This document shows, in pieces, positions 7,299 to 15,815 of a stretch of DNA of 48,883 nt (within the stretch, counting starts at the first letter, position 1; every line of letters starts with the position of its first letter). A model generated the notes under the pieces. That model saw only the letters and a program-made list of their open reading frames with translations, searched no databases and had not been told where the DNA came from. Location: positions 1 through 48,883 of IMG/VR virus record IMGVR_UViG_3300027977_001554, one strand, 5' to 3'. Source of the stretch: a virus. The translations under genes were made by a program, and so were the position numbers.

Positions 7299-8309
7299 AT
7301 GAGTTTAACAAAAGAACAAGTTATGATTGAGTATGTAAAGTGTATCAAAGATACACCTTACGCTCTTAAAACATATTTGGAAACATACGACAACACCGTA
7401 TCAAAATATGTCCCCTTGGAGTTATTTCCTGACCAAATTTCATTATTAAATGATTATGAAGATTATAATGAAAATATCGCATTAAAATATCGTCAGGCTG
7501 GGGTGTCAACGGTAACTGCGGCTTGGATATCTAAGAAAATAGCTTTTGCTAATAAAAAGAAACCTGAGAAAATTTTAATTATTGCCAACAAATTGGATAC
7601 ATCCCAAGAAATGGCAAATAAGATAAGATTGTTTATTGCCCAATGGCCTAGTTGGGTTGGAATTGATTTCTCCAAAGATAAAGACTCCCAAAAACATTTC
7701 AAAACAAATAATGGGTGTGAAGTAAAAGCGGTTGCAACGTCAAAGGATGCTCTTCGTGGTTTTACACCAACAATCCTAGTATTTGACGAAGCTGCGTTTA
7801 TTGATGCCGACTCAGACTTTTGGGCAGCTTGTATGGCCTCACTATCAACTGGGGGTAAGGTTATTGTGGTATCAACACCAAATGGATATGACCCAATTTA
7901 TTATGAAATCTATAACCAAGCAAATAGGGGAATGAATGATTTCAAAATATCTGAAATGTTTTGGTTTAGAGACCCAAGATACACAAAAGATTTATACCTA
8001 GTCAAAACCAAAGATACAGTCCACTACCTACTCAATAAAACTGAGTATAGTAAAGATGATATTATAAGTTGGGATAATATACCATTTGAGAATAGAAACT
8101 TCGAAGAACTCAAAATTATAATGAGTACAGGGTATAAACCTTGTTCATCTTGGTTTGAGGGTATGGTGAAGAAATTGAAATACGATAAGAGAAAGGTATC
8201 TCAGGAATTAGAGTGTGTTGATTATAATACAATGGTAACACTACGAGACAAAAATACAAATGAAATTTTTGATGTTAGAATTGGTGATTTATATGAAAAT
8301 CTATTGTAG
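7299..8309 (+). CDS. Terminase large subunit, N-terminal half fused to a split N-intein
   Basis: The ATPase half of the gp17-like DNA-packaging motor. Residues 1-305 are terminase: a P-loop-like RQAGVST (65-71), Walker B ILVFDEAAF (159-167), and the coupling motif STPNG (192-196). The P-loop lacks the usual lysine before Ser/Thr, a variation known in several phage terminases. After QELE the frame enters a 31-residue N-intein (CVDYNTMVTLRD...) and stops. The rest of the enzyme is encoded 1.2 kb downstream beyond an endonuclease gene, so the mature protein must form by protein trans-splicing. It has its own late promoter element and follows a terminator. The assignment is very secure; actual splicing is inferred. 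Confidence 0.93.
   Translation: MSLTKEQVMIEYVKCIKDTPYALKTYLETYDNTVSKYVPLELFPDQISLLNDYEDYNENIALKYRQAGVSTVTAAWISKKIAFANKKKPEKILIIANKLDTSQEMANKIRLFIAQWPSWVGIDFSKDKDSQKHFKTNNGCEVKAVATSKDALRGFTPTILVFDEAAFIDADSDFWAACMASLSTGGKVIVVSTPNGYDPIYYEIYNQANRGMNDFKISEMFWFRDPRYTKDLYLVKTKDTVHYLLNKTEYSKDDIISWDNIPFENRNFEELKIIMSTGYKPCSSWFEGMVKKLKYDKRKVSQELECVDYNTMVTLRDKNTNEIFDVRIGDLYENLL
8214..8306 (+). mobile_element. Split intein, N-terminal fragment (31 residues)
   Basis: Begins at Cys1 (TGT, 8214) after extein QELE and ends at the stop codon. Block A is CVDYNTMVTL; the final segment DVRIGDLYENLL is like the end of the 25-residue AceL-TerL N-intein from memory. Splitting this close to the N-terminus is atypical; most natural split inteins have N fragments of about 100 residues. 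Confidence 0.88.
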
Positions 8310-8345
8310 AATATAGTTCTTGAGTTACTTTTCATTAAAATTGTG

Positions 8346-8353
8346 ATATTTAT
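8346..8353 (+). promoter_or_regulatory. ATATTTAT element directly before the endonuclease start
   Basis: Ends 4 bases before the ATG at 8358. It could give the free-standing endonuclease its own late, nearly leaderless transcript. Confidence 0.4.
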
Positions 8354-8357
8354 TTAT

Positions 8358-9539
8358 ATGGAACTTAAAGAACTCAAATCAAAAATAGAAGAAACTGGAT
8401 ATATTGACAATGTTAAAATTGGAAATTATTTCCATATGAAATACCCCTCAATTTATTCTGAAGTTATAAAAATAACATCTTGTTTAGAAGATTCATATTG
8501 TGACAACAAACTTTTTAGAGCTAGGGTTATCTTCATTTTAAAATATAATTTAGACGTTAACAAAATTAAAAACGACAAAGGATGGTTTCGTTTTAATAGA
8601 AAAAAAGATGATTTTTTTGAAAAAAATATTGACTATGTGAAACAGGGTTGGGAAACAAGTAAGTGTAACTCGACTAATAACTTTTTAAGTTTAGATGAAA
8701 CTATTAAAATACTTAGAACAGAAGATTGTTATAAAAATTACTTAGGGAGGTCAAAAAATAGAACTTTAATTAAAGAAAATATCAAATTATATGATTCTAT
8801 TTACCAACACACAAAATTTATGGATTTTTTTAATAAAAATAGTAACAAATTCTCTATGAGAATTTTATTTTTAGTTAATAAGAATGGTGAAATAAATCAA
8901 ATAAAGTGTAAAAGTTGTAACGTAAATTTTACTTCATTTAACTATTCAATAGGTGATTATAATGAAAATTGTGTAAATTGTTTTCATAATACTATTAATC
9001 ATTATCCGACAATTGGTTATTTTAAAAAAAAATATGGTGACGAATATCAAAAATTTTATGATGAAGATAGAAAAAGGGTTTCTAATTTAAAAGTTAATAG
9101 TAAACAATGGTTTATTAGGAAATACGGTGAATGTAATGGGGTTAAAAAATACGAAGAATATTTATCAAACAGAATTGAGATTCTTGAGGGTATTAAATCA
9201 AAAAAATATTCAAAAATATCTCAAAAACTTTTTTGGTTAATATATGAAAAATTAAATGAAGAGGAGAAAAAAAATTGTTGGTTTAAAGAATTAAATAAAG
9301 AGGTATTAGTTAAAGTAAGTGAAAACAAATTTTATTTTCCTGATTTTTTGATGGGTAAAAAAATAATTGAATATGATGGTAAATATTGGCATCAACAAGA
9401 TGATGATGATATAAGAAATTCATTATATAAAAAAAATGGATATGATATAATGATAATTAATGAGGATGATTTTAGTAGAGTCCATATAAGTGATAATATA
9501 ATTAATAATTGTGTAAATTTTTTAAGAAATGAAATATAA
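8358..9539 (+). CDS. Free-standing homing endonuclease between the terminase halves
   Basis: About 393 residues from the ATG at 8358 (a GTG at 8343 is in frame but would begin upstream of the late element). The middle has two CxxC pairs, CKSCN and CVNC, a probable zinc-binding unit. The C-terminus has a Vsr-like/PD-(D/E)xK nuclease core: FPDFLMGKKIIEYDGKYWHQ, then GYDIMIINEDDF. The same nuclease type sits between fractured gene halves and split inteins in environmental phage sequences. It is not fused to intein sequence and is probably responsible for the mobility of the split locus. Its last 11 bases overlap the start of the second terminase gene. The nuclease fold call is good; the target is not known. 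Confidence 0.82.
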   Translation: MELKELKSKIEETGYIDNVKIGNYFHMKYPSIYSEVIKITSCLEDSYCDNKLFRARVIFILKYNLDVNKIKNDKGWFRFNRKKDDFFEKNIDYVKQGWETSKCNSTNNFLSLDETIKILRTEDCYKNYLGRSKNRTLIKENIKLYDSIYQHTKFMDFFNKNSNKFSMRILFLVNKNGEINQIKCKSCNVNFTSFNYSIGDYNENCVNCFHNTINHYPTIGYFKKKYGDEYQKFYDEDRKRVSNLKVNSKQWFIRKYGECNGVKKYEEYLSNRIEILEGIKSKKYSKISQKLFWLIYEKLNEEEKKNCWFKELNKEVLVKVSENKFYFPDFLMGKKIIEYDGKYWHQQDDDDIRNSLYKKNGYDIMIINEDDFSRVHISDNIINNCVNFLRNEI

Positions 9540-9855
9540 TAACGGTAAATATGAAATATCTAGTCCAGAAGGATTTGTTGATTTTTTAGGGGTTCAAAAA
9601 CTACAAAGAAAAACTATTGAAATATCATTTTCAAATAATTTAACTCTACGCGGATCTTTAAATCATACTATTTTTGATTTTGATAATCACCCAATTGAAC
9701 TTTCAAATATTAAAATTGGAGACTCTATTAAATCTTTTGATGGTAACTTGGTTGTTGTTGATATACTAAACTATGAGGATGAAACTGATGTGTATGATAT
9801 AATTGACTCAGGTAAATTACATTTATATTACACTAATAAGATTATTTCACATAAT
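9529..9855 (+). mobile_element. Split intein, C-terminal fragment (109 residues)
   Basis: Starts at the gene's own ATG and ends with ISHN followed by Cys+1 (9856). The opening GKYEISSPEGFVDFLGVQK matches in layout the atypical AceL-TerL C-intein. It contains block B-like SLNHTIFDFD and the C-terminal His-Asn needed for splicing. All residues needed for splicing with the 8214-8306 fragment are present. Confidence 0.88.
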
Positions 9856-11928
9856 TGTAATTTTCTTGGATCTGGTGATAATGTATTTGACTCATTATTA
9901 ATGCAAAAAGTAAAAGACAATTACATAAAAGAACCCCAAAATAAAATGATGGGTAATTCTTTATGGATATGGAAAGAACCTGTGATGGGACACAAATATG
10001 TTATGGGTTGCTTACCTCCAGGTGAAAAAGTATTAACAAATTTTGGGTTGAAGAATATTGAGGATGTGACTTTTAACGAGTTATTAGTTAATGAAACTGG
10101 TAATTATGTTAATATTATTAACAAACAAATATATCCAGTAATTGATGAAGATATCTATACAATAAAAGTAGATAATACATTTAGAACAACAACTTTTACA
10201 AAAGAACATCCAATTTTAATAAGTAAAACAATATTAAAAAGAAATTATAAGAAAAATAATAAAGATTATCAATTTAATGAAAGATATTGGGATTTTGATT
10301 TTAAATATGTTAAGACTGAAGATATTGAAGTTGGGGATTGGATTAAAGTTCCAAATCAATATTTTAATAAAAAAATAGAAAATATTGATAACTATTGGAA
10401 AATTTCTGAAAAAGTAAGAACTGATTTTAATATTAGTTCGCCACTAAATAATAAAGAGTTTTGGTGGTTTATAGGTATGTGGTTAGGCGATGGTTGGTTA
10501 GAACAAAAAAATGATAACTATTTAATTGGTATTTGTTTTGATAAAAAACAAAAATCATATTTATATGAAATGGAAAAAATTATTTTTAAATTATTTAATC
10601 GTAATCCAACTTACATTGATAAGGAGAGTTCTGATAATTTAGTTTTTAATAGTAAATTTTTATATTATTTTTTATTGGAAAATTTTGGTAGATATTCATA
10701 TGGTAAAATGATAAGTGAATGGGTAAAAACAATTCCTAATGAATTTAAATATGAGTTAATTCGTGGTTATTTTGATAGTGATGGATGTTGGGTTAAAGTT
10801 AAAAAAAAGGATAAATATAACTCTAAGTTAAGCTTTGTAAGTATTAGTTTAACACTATTAGAGTCAATACAAGATATTTTATTTTCAATTGGTATAATAT
10901 CATCACTAAACTTATTAAGAAACCTAGGTGAAATTACATTTAAAAATAAATTATATAAAACAAAAGAAACATATTCTTTAAATTTAGGAAATAATGATTC
11001 ATTGGAATTACTGCGTTTTATTAATAATAAAGATGATATTAAACTACAAAAATTTAATATTAATGAATTCTCAATAGTTAATAAAAGAATAATTAGTTCA
11101 TGCCATTTTAATCAGACTAAAGAATTTATTTTTTTTAGAGTAAAAAATATTAAAAAAAATAAATTTACAGGTAATGTTTATAATTTTGAGTGTGAAACAA
11201 ATACATTTATGTGTCATCATATAACAACGCATAATTGTGATGTTAGTCGTGGAGATAGTGAAGATTTTAGTGCGTTCCAAATAATTGATTTTGATGAAAG
11301 AGAACAAGTTGCCGAATATGTGGGAAAATTACCCCCAGATACAATGGCTGAAATATGCTATAAATGGGCAAATATGTATAACTGTTTTATTGTAATAGAT
11401 ATAACTGGTGGTATGGGGGTATCAACCTCAAGAAAATTACAAGAAATGGGTTATAAGAATTTATATGTTGATGGTGTTGATTTGGCGAATAAATGGAAGT
11501 ATGACCCAAAAACATTGGATAAAATCCCCGGACTAAATTTTAATAACAAACGTGTTCAGATTATTGCTTCATTTGAGGAAGCTATGAGACACGAATTTAA
11601 GATATATAGTTCAAGGTTATTTGATGAGATGAATACCTTTATTTATGTGAGTGGTAGACCTGACCACCAAAAGGGACAACATGATGACCTTATTATGTCA
11701 ATTGCAATGGCGACATATGTTGCAGAATCATCTTTCAGTAGTTTAGAAAAAGTTACGGAACAAACAAAGGCAATGTTGGAATCTTGGTCTGTATCTAATA
11801 ATGAAAATATGGGAAAACAATTGGATTTTAATCCAGTAATACCATTTGGACACGAAAGAATAAATCAAAGAAATCAAAATGTAAGTAAAGATGACTATAT
11901 GAAATACTCTTGGTTATTTGGAAGATGA
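9529..11928 (+). CDS. Terminase large subunit, C-terminal half: split C-intein plus a second, full intein
   Basis: 799 residues in four parts. Residues 1-109 are the C-intein ending IISHN. Residues 110-160 are extein (CNFLGSGDN... to HKYVMG). Residues 161-569 are a contiguous LAGLIDADG intein. From 570 comes the nuclease domain, opening with CDVSRGDSEDFSAFQ, whose first aspartate is a metal-binding catalytic residue; IVIDITGGMG and GQHDDLIMSIAMA supply the other carboxylates. Joining QELE to CNFLGSG and VMG to CDVSRGD restores a terminase of about 586 residues, near the 610 of T4 gp17. The start ATG overlaps the endonuclease gene. Extein function is secure; the double splicing is inferred from intact terminal residues. 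Confidence 0.93.
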   Translation: MKYNNGKYEISSPEGFVDFLGVQKLQRKTIEISFSNNLTLRGSLNHTIFDFDNHPIELSNIKIGDSIKSFDGNLVVVDILNYEDETDVYDIIDSGKLHLYYTNKIISHNCNFLGSGDNVFDSLLMQKVKDNYIKEPQNKMMGNSLWIWKEPVMGHKYVMGCLPPGEKVLTNFGLKNIEDVTFNELLVNETGNYVNIINKQIYPVIDEDIYTIKVDNTFRTTTFTKEHPILISKTILKRNYKKNNKDYQFNERYWDFDFKYVKTEDIEVGDWIKVPNQYFNKKIENIDNYWKISEKVRTDFNISSPLNNKEFWWFIGMWLGDGWLEQKNDNYLIGICFDKKQKSYLYEMEKIIFKLFNRNPTYIDKESSDNLVFNSKFLYYFLLENFGRYSYGKMISEWVKTIPNEFKYELIRGYFDSDGCWVKVKKKDKYNSKLSFVSISLTLLESIQDILFSIGIISSLNLLRNLGEITFKNKLYKTKETYSLNLGNNDSLELLRFINNKDDIKLQKFNINEFSIVNKRIISSCHFNQTKEFIFFRVKNIKKNKFTGNVYNFECETNTFMCHHITTHNCDVSRGDSEDFSAFQIIDFDEREQVAEYVGKLPPDTMAEICYKWANMYNCFIVIDITGGMGVSTSRKLQEMGYKNLYVDGVDLANKWKYDPKTLDKIPGLNFNNKRVQIIASFEEAMRHEFKIYSSRLFDEMNTFIYVSGRPDHQKGQHDDLIMSIAMATYVAESSFSSLEKVTEQTKAMLESWSVSNNENMGKQLDFNPVIPFGHERINQRNQNVSKDDYMKYSWLFGR
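10009..11235 (+). mobile_element. Contiguous LAGLIDADG intein in the terminase nuclease domain (409 residues)
   Basis: Begins with Cys1 (CLPPGEKVLTN) after HKYVMG and ends with ITTHN before Cys+1. Block B has TKEHPI. Two LAGLIDADG dodecapeptides are visible: WWFIGMWLGDGWLE and LIRGYFDSDGCWVK, which form a monomeric homing endonuclease. Insertion right before the first catalytic aspartate of the nuclease domain is a typical choice of an invariant site. Confidence 0.93.
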
Positions 11929-11930
11929 TA

Positions 11931-11938
11931 ATATTTAT
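11931..11938 (+). promoter_or_regulatory. Candidate late promoter element
   Basis: ATATTTAT, 13 bases before the ATG at 11952, right after the terminase stop codon. Confidence 0.55.
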
Positions 11939-11951
11939 AATATAAAAACAT

Positions 11952-12092
11952 ATGGGATTAGTAGATAGAAAAAAAACAGGTAGAATAATTGCTTCAAAAG
12001 TATTAGTTCCAAACCAAGGTATTGTAACTTCCAAGATACAAGTACCAGATAAATTAGAAATCAAAACTACCAAAATTAAGGGAAATGATTAA
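11952..12092 (+). CDS. 46-residue hypothetical protein between terminase and portal
   Basis: A short open frame beginning MGLVDRKKTG and ending KIKGND. It has its own late promoter element at the usual distance and fills the gap between terminase and portal, so it is probably real. It is basic, has no membrane segment and matches no family I recognise. Confidence 0.55.
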   Translation: MGLVDRKKTGRIIASKVLVPNQGIVTSKIQVPDKLEIKTTKIKGND

Positions 12093-12129
12093 GTCTTTAA
12101 TTATTTCACGAATCAATTAAATTAGATTT

Positions 12130-15081
12130 ATGGAACAAAATCAAAATAATTTAACGGTTTGGCAGAGGTTATCCAAAGCCTTTGGACCAAATGCTTTATT
12201 AAATCAAGATTATCCAACTTATAAATTTGATAAGAAGGAATTATTACGTACAACATCAAAACAAGAGTACGAAAAAGAGCTTTTACAAGCTCAACAAACT
12301 TATTACTTAGGTAATCAGTGGACAAAGATTGAAAGTAATCTCTATACACAAGCAATATATTATGAACCAACTAGATTGGCTTCTTTTTATGATTACGAAT
12401 CTATGGAGTATTCAATACATGGTGAAACTAAAATTGCAACACCCAATGGTTTTATCACGATTAAAGAATTAGCTGATAAAGGAAGAGATTATGAGTTTAT
12501 AACATATGCTTATGACCACAATTTAAAAAAAGTTGTGCCGGCTAAAGCAAGAAACGCTCATTACACTCGTGATGAAATGACTTATAAAATTACATTTGAT
12601 GATGATTCTCATATTATAGCAACATATGGGCACAGATTTCTTAAACGAGATAGTGTATTTGAATACGTTGAAAATTTAAAACCTGGTGATTCTATGATGC
12701 CTTTTTATCGTAAATCATTTTACAATAATGAGAAATATAATTGGGTTTATACTTGTAATTCTGATGAAGGACATAATGGGTGGATTTCTGAACATAATCT
12801 TATTGCTGAATGGTTTTATGAAACCAAAGTAAAAGAAGATGAGGAAGTACATCACGTAGATTTCAATGGTAAAAATAATTTACCTGAAAATCTTCAAATT
12901 ATGACTATATCGGAACATAGAGCTTACCACGCAAGATTAAATAATGAAAAATTATGGGCTAATCCCAAATACAGACAAAAAATGTCTGAGGTGGCAAAAA
13001 GAAAAGGTAAGTTAATTTGGGGTGGAAGAAGAAGTGGTGATAATAATCCATCATATATAAAAATTCCATTTGATGAAATTGTTAGGGTAGCAAAAGAAAA
13101 AAGGGGGGTAGAAGAAACAGCAAAAACTTTAGGGGTATCATATAGAAAGATTCAAAATGAATTAAGGTTTAATGGTTTTAAAAATTGGGACGATTTTCTT
13201 TCAGTATATAAAATAAAAAAATATCTAAAAGTTTCAGAAGACTATCATTTAATTAATTTCAAATTAATACCTTGGGATTTATTAGTTGATGTAGCAAAAA
13301 AAGAAAAATTAATGAAAAATGTTTGTAAAACATTGGACATTACAATGGGTAAATTACGTTCAACTATAAGACAAGGTGGATATAATAATTGGACTACATT
13401 TATGACAGCATATGGATTAGAGATTGGTAAAACAGGAAGAAAAAAAGAAATTAAAGAAAATGTAGTAAACCATAAAATTGTTTCTATAGAACCTTATGGA
13501 ATTGTTCCTGTTTATGATTTAACTGTACCTGGATATAAAAATTTTGCAACAGACACTATATTCTCACATAATACCCCAGAAATATCCGCAGCATTAGACA
13601 TATATGGAGAAGAATCAACAACTGTGGATAAGGATGGTTTTATGTTACAGATATTTTCAGAGTCAAAAAGGATAAAAGGTATTTTGGCCGACTTATTTAA
13701 TAACGCATTGGATATTAATACAAATTTACCAATGTGGACAAGAAATACCTGTAAGTATGGTGATAATTTTGTTTATTTGAAACTTGATCCAGAGAAAGGA
13801 ATTGTTGGTTGTATGCAATTACCGAACATTGAAATTGAACGTTTGGAGAGGGGTATGCCCGCTCAAGCAACAAGACAAAATATTGAAGAACCCGCAGAAA
13901 ACAAAGGACTAAGATTTAAATGGAAAGCCAAGGATATGGAATTTAATTCTTGGGAAATTGCCCACTTCAGATTGTTGGGTGATGACAGAAAACTTCCATA
14001 CGGCACATCAATGTTGGAGAAAGCAAGACGTATTTGGAAACAATTATTATTGGCTGAAGATGCGATGTTGATATATAGAACATCAAGAGCACCTGAGAGA
14101 AGGGTATTCAAAGTGTTTGTTGGTAATATGGATGACAAAGATGTTGAGCCATATGTACAACGTGTTGCTAACAAATTTAAACGTAGTCAAGTGGTTGATT
14201 CTCAAACAGGTAATGTTGATATGAGATTTAATCAAATGGCGGTGGATCAAGATTACTTTATTCCTGTTCGTGACCCAGCTCAAGCAAGTCCAATTGAAAC
14301 TTTGGCGGGCGGAACAAACTTGGGTGAGATTGCGGATATTGAATATATCCAAAAGAAACTATTGACAGCATTAAGAGTTCCAAAAGCATTCTTAGGTTTT
14401 GAAGAACCAGTTGGAGATGGTAAAAATTTATCATTAATTGATATCCGTTTTGCTAGAACAATCAATAAGATACAAAAATCAATGATATCTGAATTAAATA
14501 AAATAGCTATCATTCATTTATTCTTATTGGGTTTTGAGGATGAATTAAATAATTTTACACTAGGTTTAACTAACTCATCTAAACAGGCTGATTTATTAGG
14601 TCTTGAAGTTTGGAAAGAAAAAATTGCAGTTTACAAAGAATGTGTTACAGCATTACAAGATGGCACAGCCCCAACATCACATACTTGGGCAAAGAAACAT
14701 GTATTAGGATTTTCAGAAGAAGAAATTAAGACTGACTTATACCAACAACGCATTGAAAGGGCTGTTGGAGCTGAATTAACTAATACGGCAACAATTATAA
14801 CCAAGACTGGTATATTTGATAATATTGATAAATTATACTCTCAGAAGAGTGGTAGTACGGCATCAGCGAGTGGAACACCACCTCCCCCTGGTGGAGGAGC
14901 ACCACCACCTCCTGGGGGTGAAGCTCCAATGGGATTACCTGAAAGTGAAAAGAAAGATAATTTAAAAATACTATTGGAATCTGATGGGTTATTAGATGAT
15001 GAAACTTTCATTGATTTGTCAAAAGCAAAAAATTCCTTGGGTGAAATGGAGATTCATCTAAACAAACTTTTAAATGGTTAA
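12130..15081 (+). CDS. Portal protein (gp20-like) containing an intein
   Basis: 983 residues, of which 387 (95-481) are an intein. The 596-residue extein is the portal that forms the dodecameric DNA-entry vertex and nucleates prohead assembly. Typical gp20-like features follow the intein: TPEISAALDIYGEES, the WTRNTCKYGDNFVYLKL block, RLLGDDRKLPYGTSML with ARRIWKQLLLAEDAMLIYR, and RAPERRVFKVFVGNM. The tail after about residue 910 is proline/glycine-rich and ends in a short acidic helix (LKILLESDGLLDDETF). Splice junctions are Tyr|Ser1 and Asn|Thr+1. It is 37 bases downstream of a tiny gene, without a late element directly before it. The call is secure. Confidence 0.93.
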   Translation: MEQNQNNLTVWQRLSKAFGPNALLNQDYPTYKFDKKELLRTTSKQEYEKELLQAQQTYYLGNQWTKIESNLYTQAIYYEPTRLASFYDYESMEYSIHGETKIATPNGFITIKELADKGRDYEFITYAYDHNLKKVVPAKARNAHYTRDEMTYKITFDDDSHIIATYGHRFLKRDSVFEYVENLKPGDSMMPFYRKSFYNNEKYNWVYTCNSDEGHNGWISEHNLIAEWFYETKVKEDEEVHHVDFNGKNNLPENLQIMTISEHRAYHARLNNEKLWANPKYRQKMSEVAKRKGKLIWGGRRSGDNNPSYIKIPFDEIVRVAKEKRGVEETAKTLGVSYRKIQNELRFNGFKNWDDFLSVYKIKKYLKVSEDYHLINFKLIPWDLLVDVAKKEKLMKNVCKTLDITMGKLRSTIRQGGYNNWTTFMTAYGLEIGKTGRKKEIKENVVNHKIVSIEPYGIVPVYDLTVPGYKNFATDTIFSHNTPEISAALDIYGEESTTVDKDGFMLQIFSESKRIKGILADLFNNALDINTNLPMWTRNTCKYGDNFVYLKLDPEKGIVGCMQLPNIEIERLERGMPAQATRQNIEEPAENKGLRFKWKAKDMEFNSWEIAHFRLLGDDRKLPYGTSMLEKARRIWKQLLLAEDAMLIYRTSRAPERRVFKVFVGNMDDKDVEPYVQRVANKFKRSQVVDSQTGNVDMRFNQMAVDQDYFIPVRDPAQASPIETLAGGTNLGEIADIEYIQKKLLTALRVPKAFLGFEEPVGDGKNLSLIDIRFARTINKIQKSMISELNKIAIIHLFLLGFEDELNNFTLGLTNSSKQADLLGLEVWKEKIAVYKECVTALQDGTAPTSHTWAKKHVLGFSEEEIKTDLYQQRIERAVGAELTNTATIITKTGIFDNIDKLYSQKSGSTASASGTPPPPGGGAPPPPGGEAPMGLPESEKKDNLKILLESDGLLDDETFIDLSKAKNSLGEMEIHLNKLLNG
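12412..13572 (+). mobile_element. HNH intein in the portal gene (387 residues)
   Basis: Starts with Ser1 (SIHGETKIATPNG) and ends with IFSHN before Thr+1. Splicing block B is ATYGHRF. An HNH-type endonuclease is embedded: EVHHVDFNGKNNLPENLQIM with a following SEHRAYH. Two helix-turn-helix-like repeats follow, VEETAKTLGVSYRKIQNELR and a similar unit about 70 residues later, probably for DNA recognition. Ser1 and Thr+1 rather than Cys at both positions is less common but compatible with splicing. Confidence 0.9.
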
Positions 15082-15088
15082 TATTTAT
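15081..15088 (+). promoter_or_regulatory. Candidate late promoter element
   Basis: ATATTTAT overlapping the portal stop codon, 13 bases before the ATG at 15102. Confidence 0.55.
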
Positions 15089-15101
15089 AAATAAAAAAGA
15101 T

Positions 15102-15815
15102 ATGAAATTTGGAATTATTAAATCAAAAATAGATTACGTATTATCAGAATCATTTAAGAATGATGAACATTTTAAAGTTGAAATGAAATTTTTCAAAAAA
15201 AATATTTTGGAGAATAAAAACCTTAGTAAACTTTTTTATTTATATGATGAGTTGACAACAAAAAGAAATATGGATAAAAACATTGTTGATGACTATATTA
15301 ATCAATCAATTACCATATATGAAAATACTATCAACAAATTAAAACCAACTGATTACAAAAAATTAGACTATTGGTTAAATGGGATTGAGGTTGAAAATAA
15401 TTATGAAAACATTGATAAATTGTTTTCAACCAATATACTGACTTTAGAAAATAAAGTTATCAGTAAAAAAATGATTGCGGAATCTCTAATTAAAAAAGAA
15501 GAGACTAAGGAGGTAATTAACTTACCAATTAGTTCAATGATTAAAATGGCTAATAAATCTATCGCTTCTTATATTGAAAATTTAAATGAAAGTGATAAGA
15601 GTGAGTTGGTGAAATTATTGTCTCAGGATGAAAAGATTATGAAAGAGAGTTATGAGTTGACAAAACTTAAAGTAATTGACAAATTAAATAACCATAAATC
15701 GGAATCGGATTCCGATACATCAGTAAGAATTGATGAAACCATATTAAAATTAAAAGAGGAGAAGTTTGATAAATTAACTTATTTCAAATTAAAAAATCTG
15801 AACGAAAGTCTTTAA
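15102..15815 (+). CDS. Hypothetical protein between portal and prohead protease
   Basis: 237 residues, mostly helical and charged (Lys/Glu/Asn-rich), no membrane segment. No family recognised. In T4 the small prohead-core proteins gp67 and gp68 lie at this place, between genes 20 and 21, so a prohead-core role is possible; there is no clear sequence similarity I can point to. Short (L/I)xE motifs such as LSE (14-16) would be cleavable by the prohead protease. It ends tail to tail with the bS21 gene, overlapping by 4 bases. Confidence 0.55.
   Translation: MKFGIIKSKIDYVLSESFKNDEHFKVEMKFFKKNILENKNLSKLFYLYDELTTKRNMDKNIVDDYINQSITIYENTINKLKPTDYKKLDYWLNGIEVENNYENIDKLFSTNILTLENKVISKKMIAESLIKKEETKEVINLPISSMIKMANKSIASYIENLNESDKSELVKLLSQDEKIMKESYELTKLKVIDKLNNHKSESDSDTSVRIDETILKLKEEKFDKLTYFKLKNLNESL

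Noticed and set aside
8310-9528. Possibility that the terminase interruption is a group I intron rather than a fractured gene
   Set aside because: The first half ends in an N-intein with Cys1, the second starts with ATG and a C-intein ending His-Asn before Cys. These protein-splicing features explain the split without an intron.
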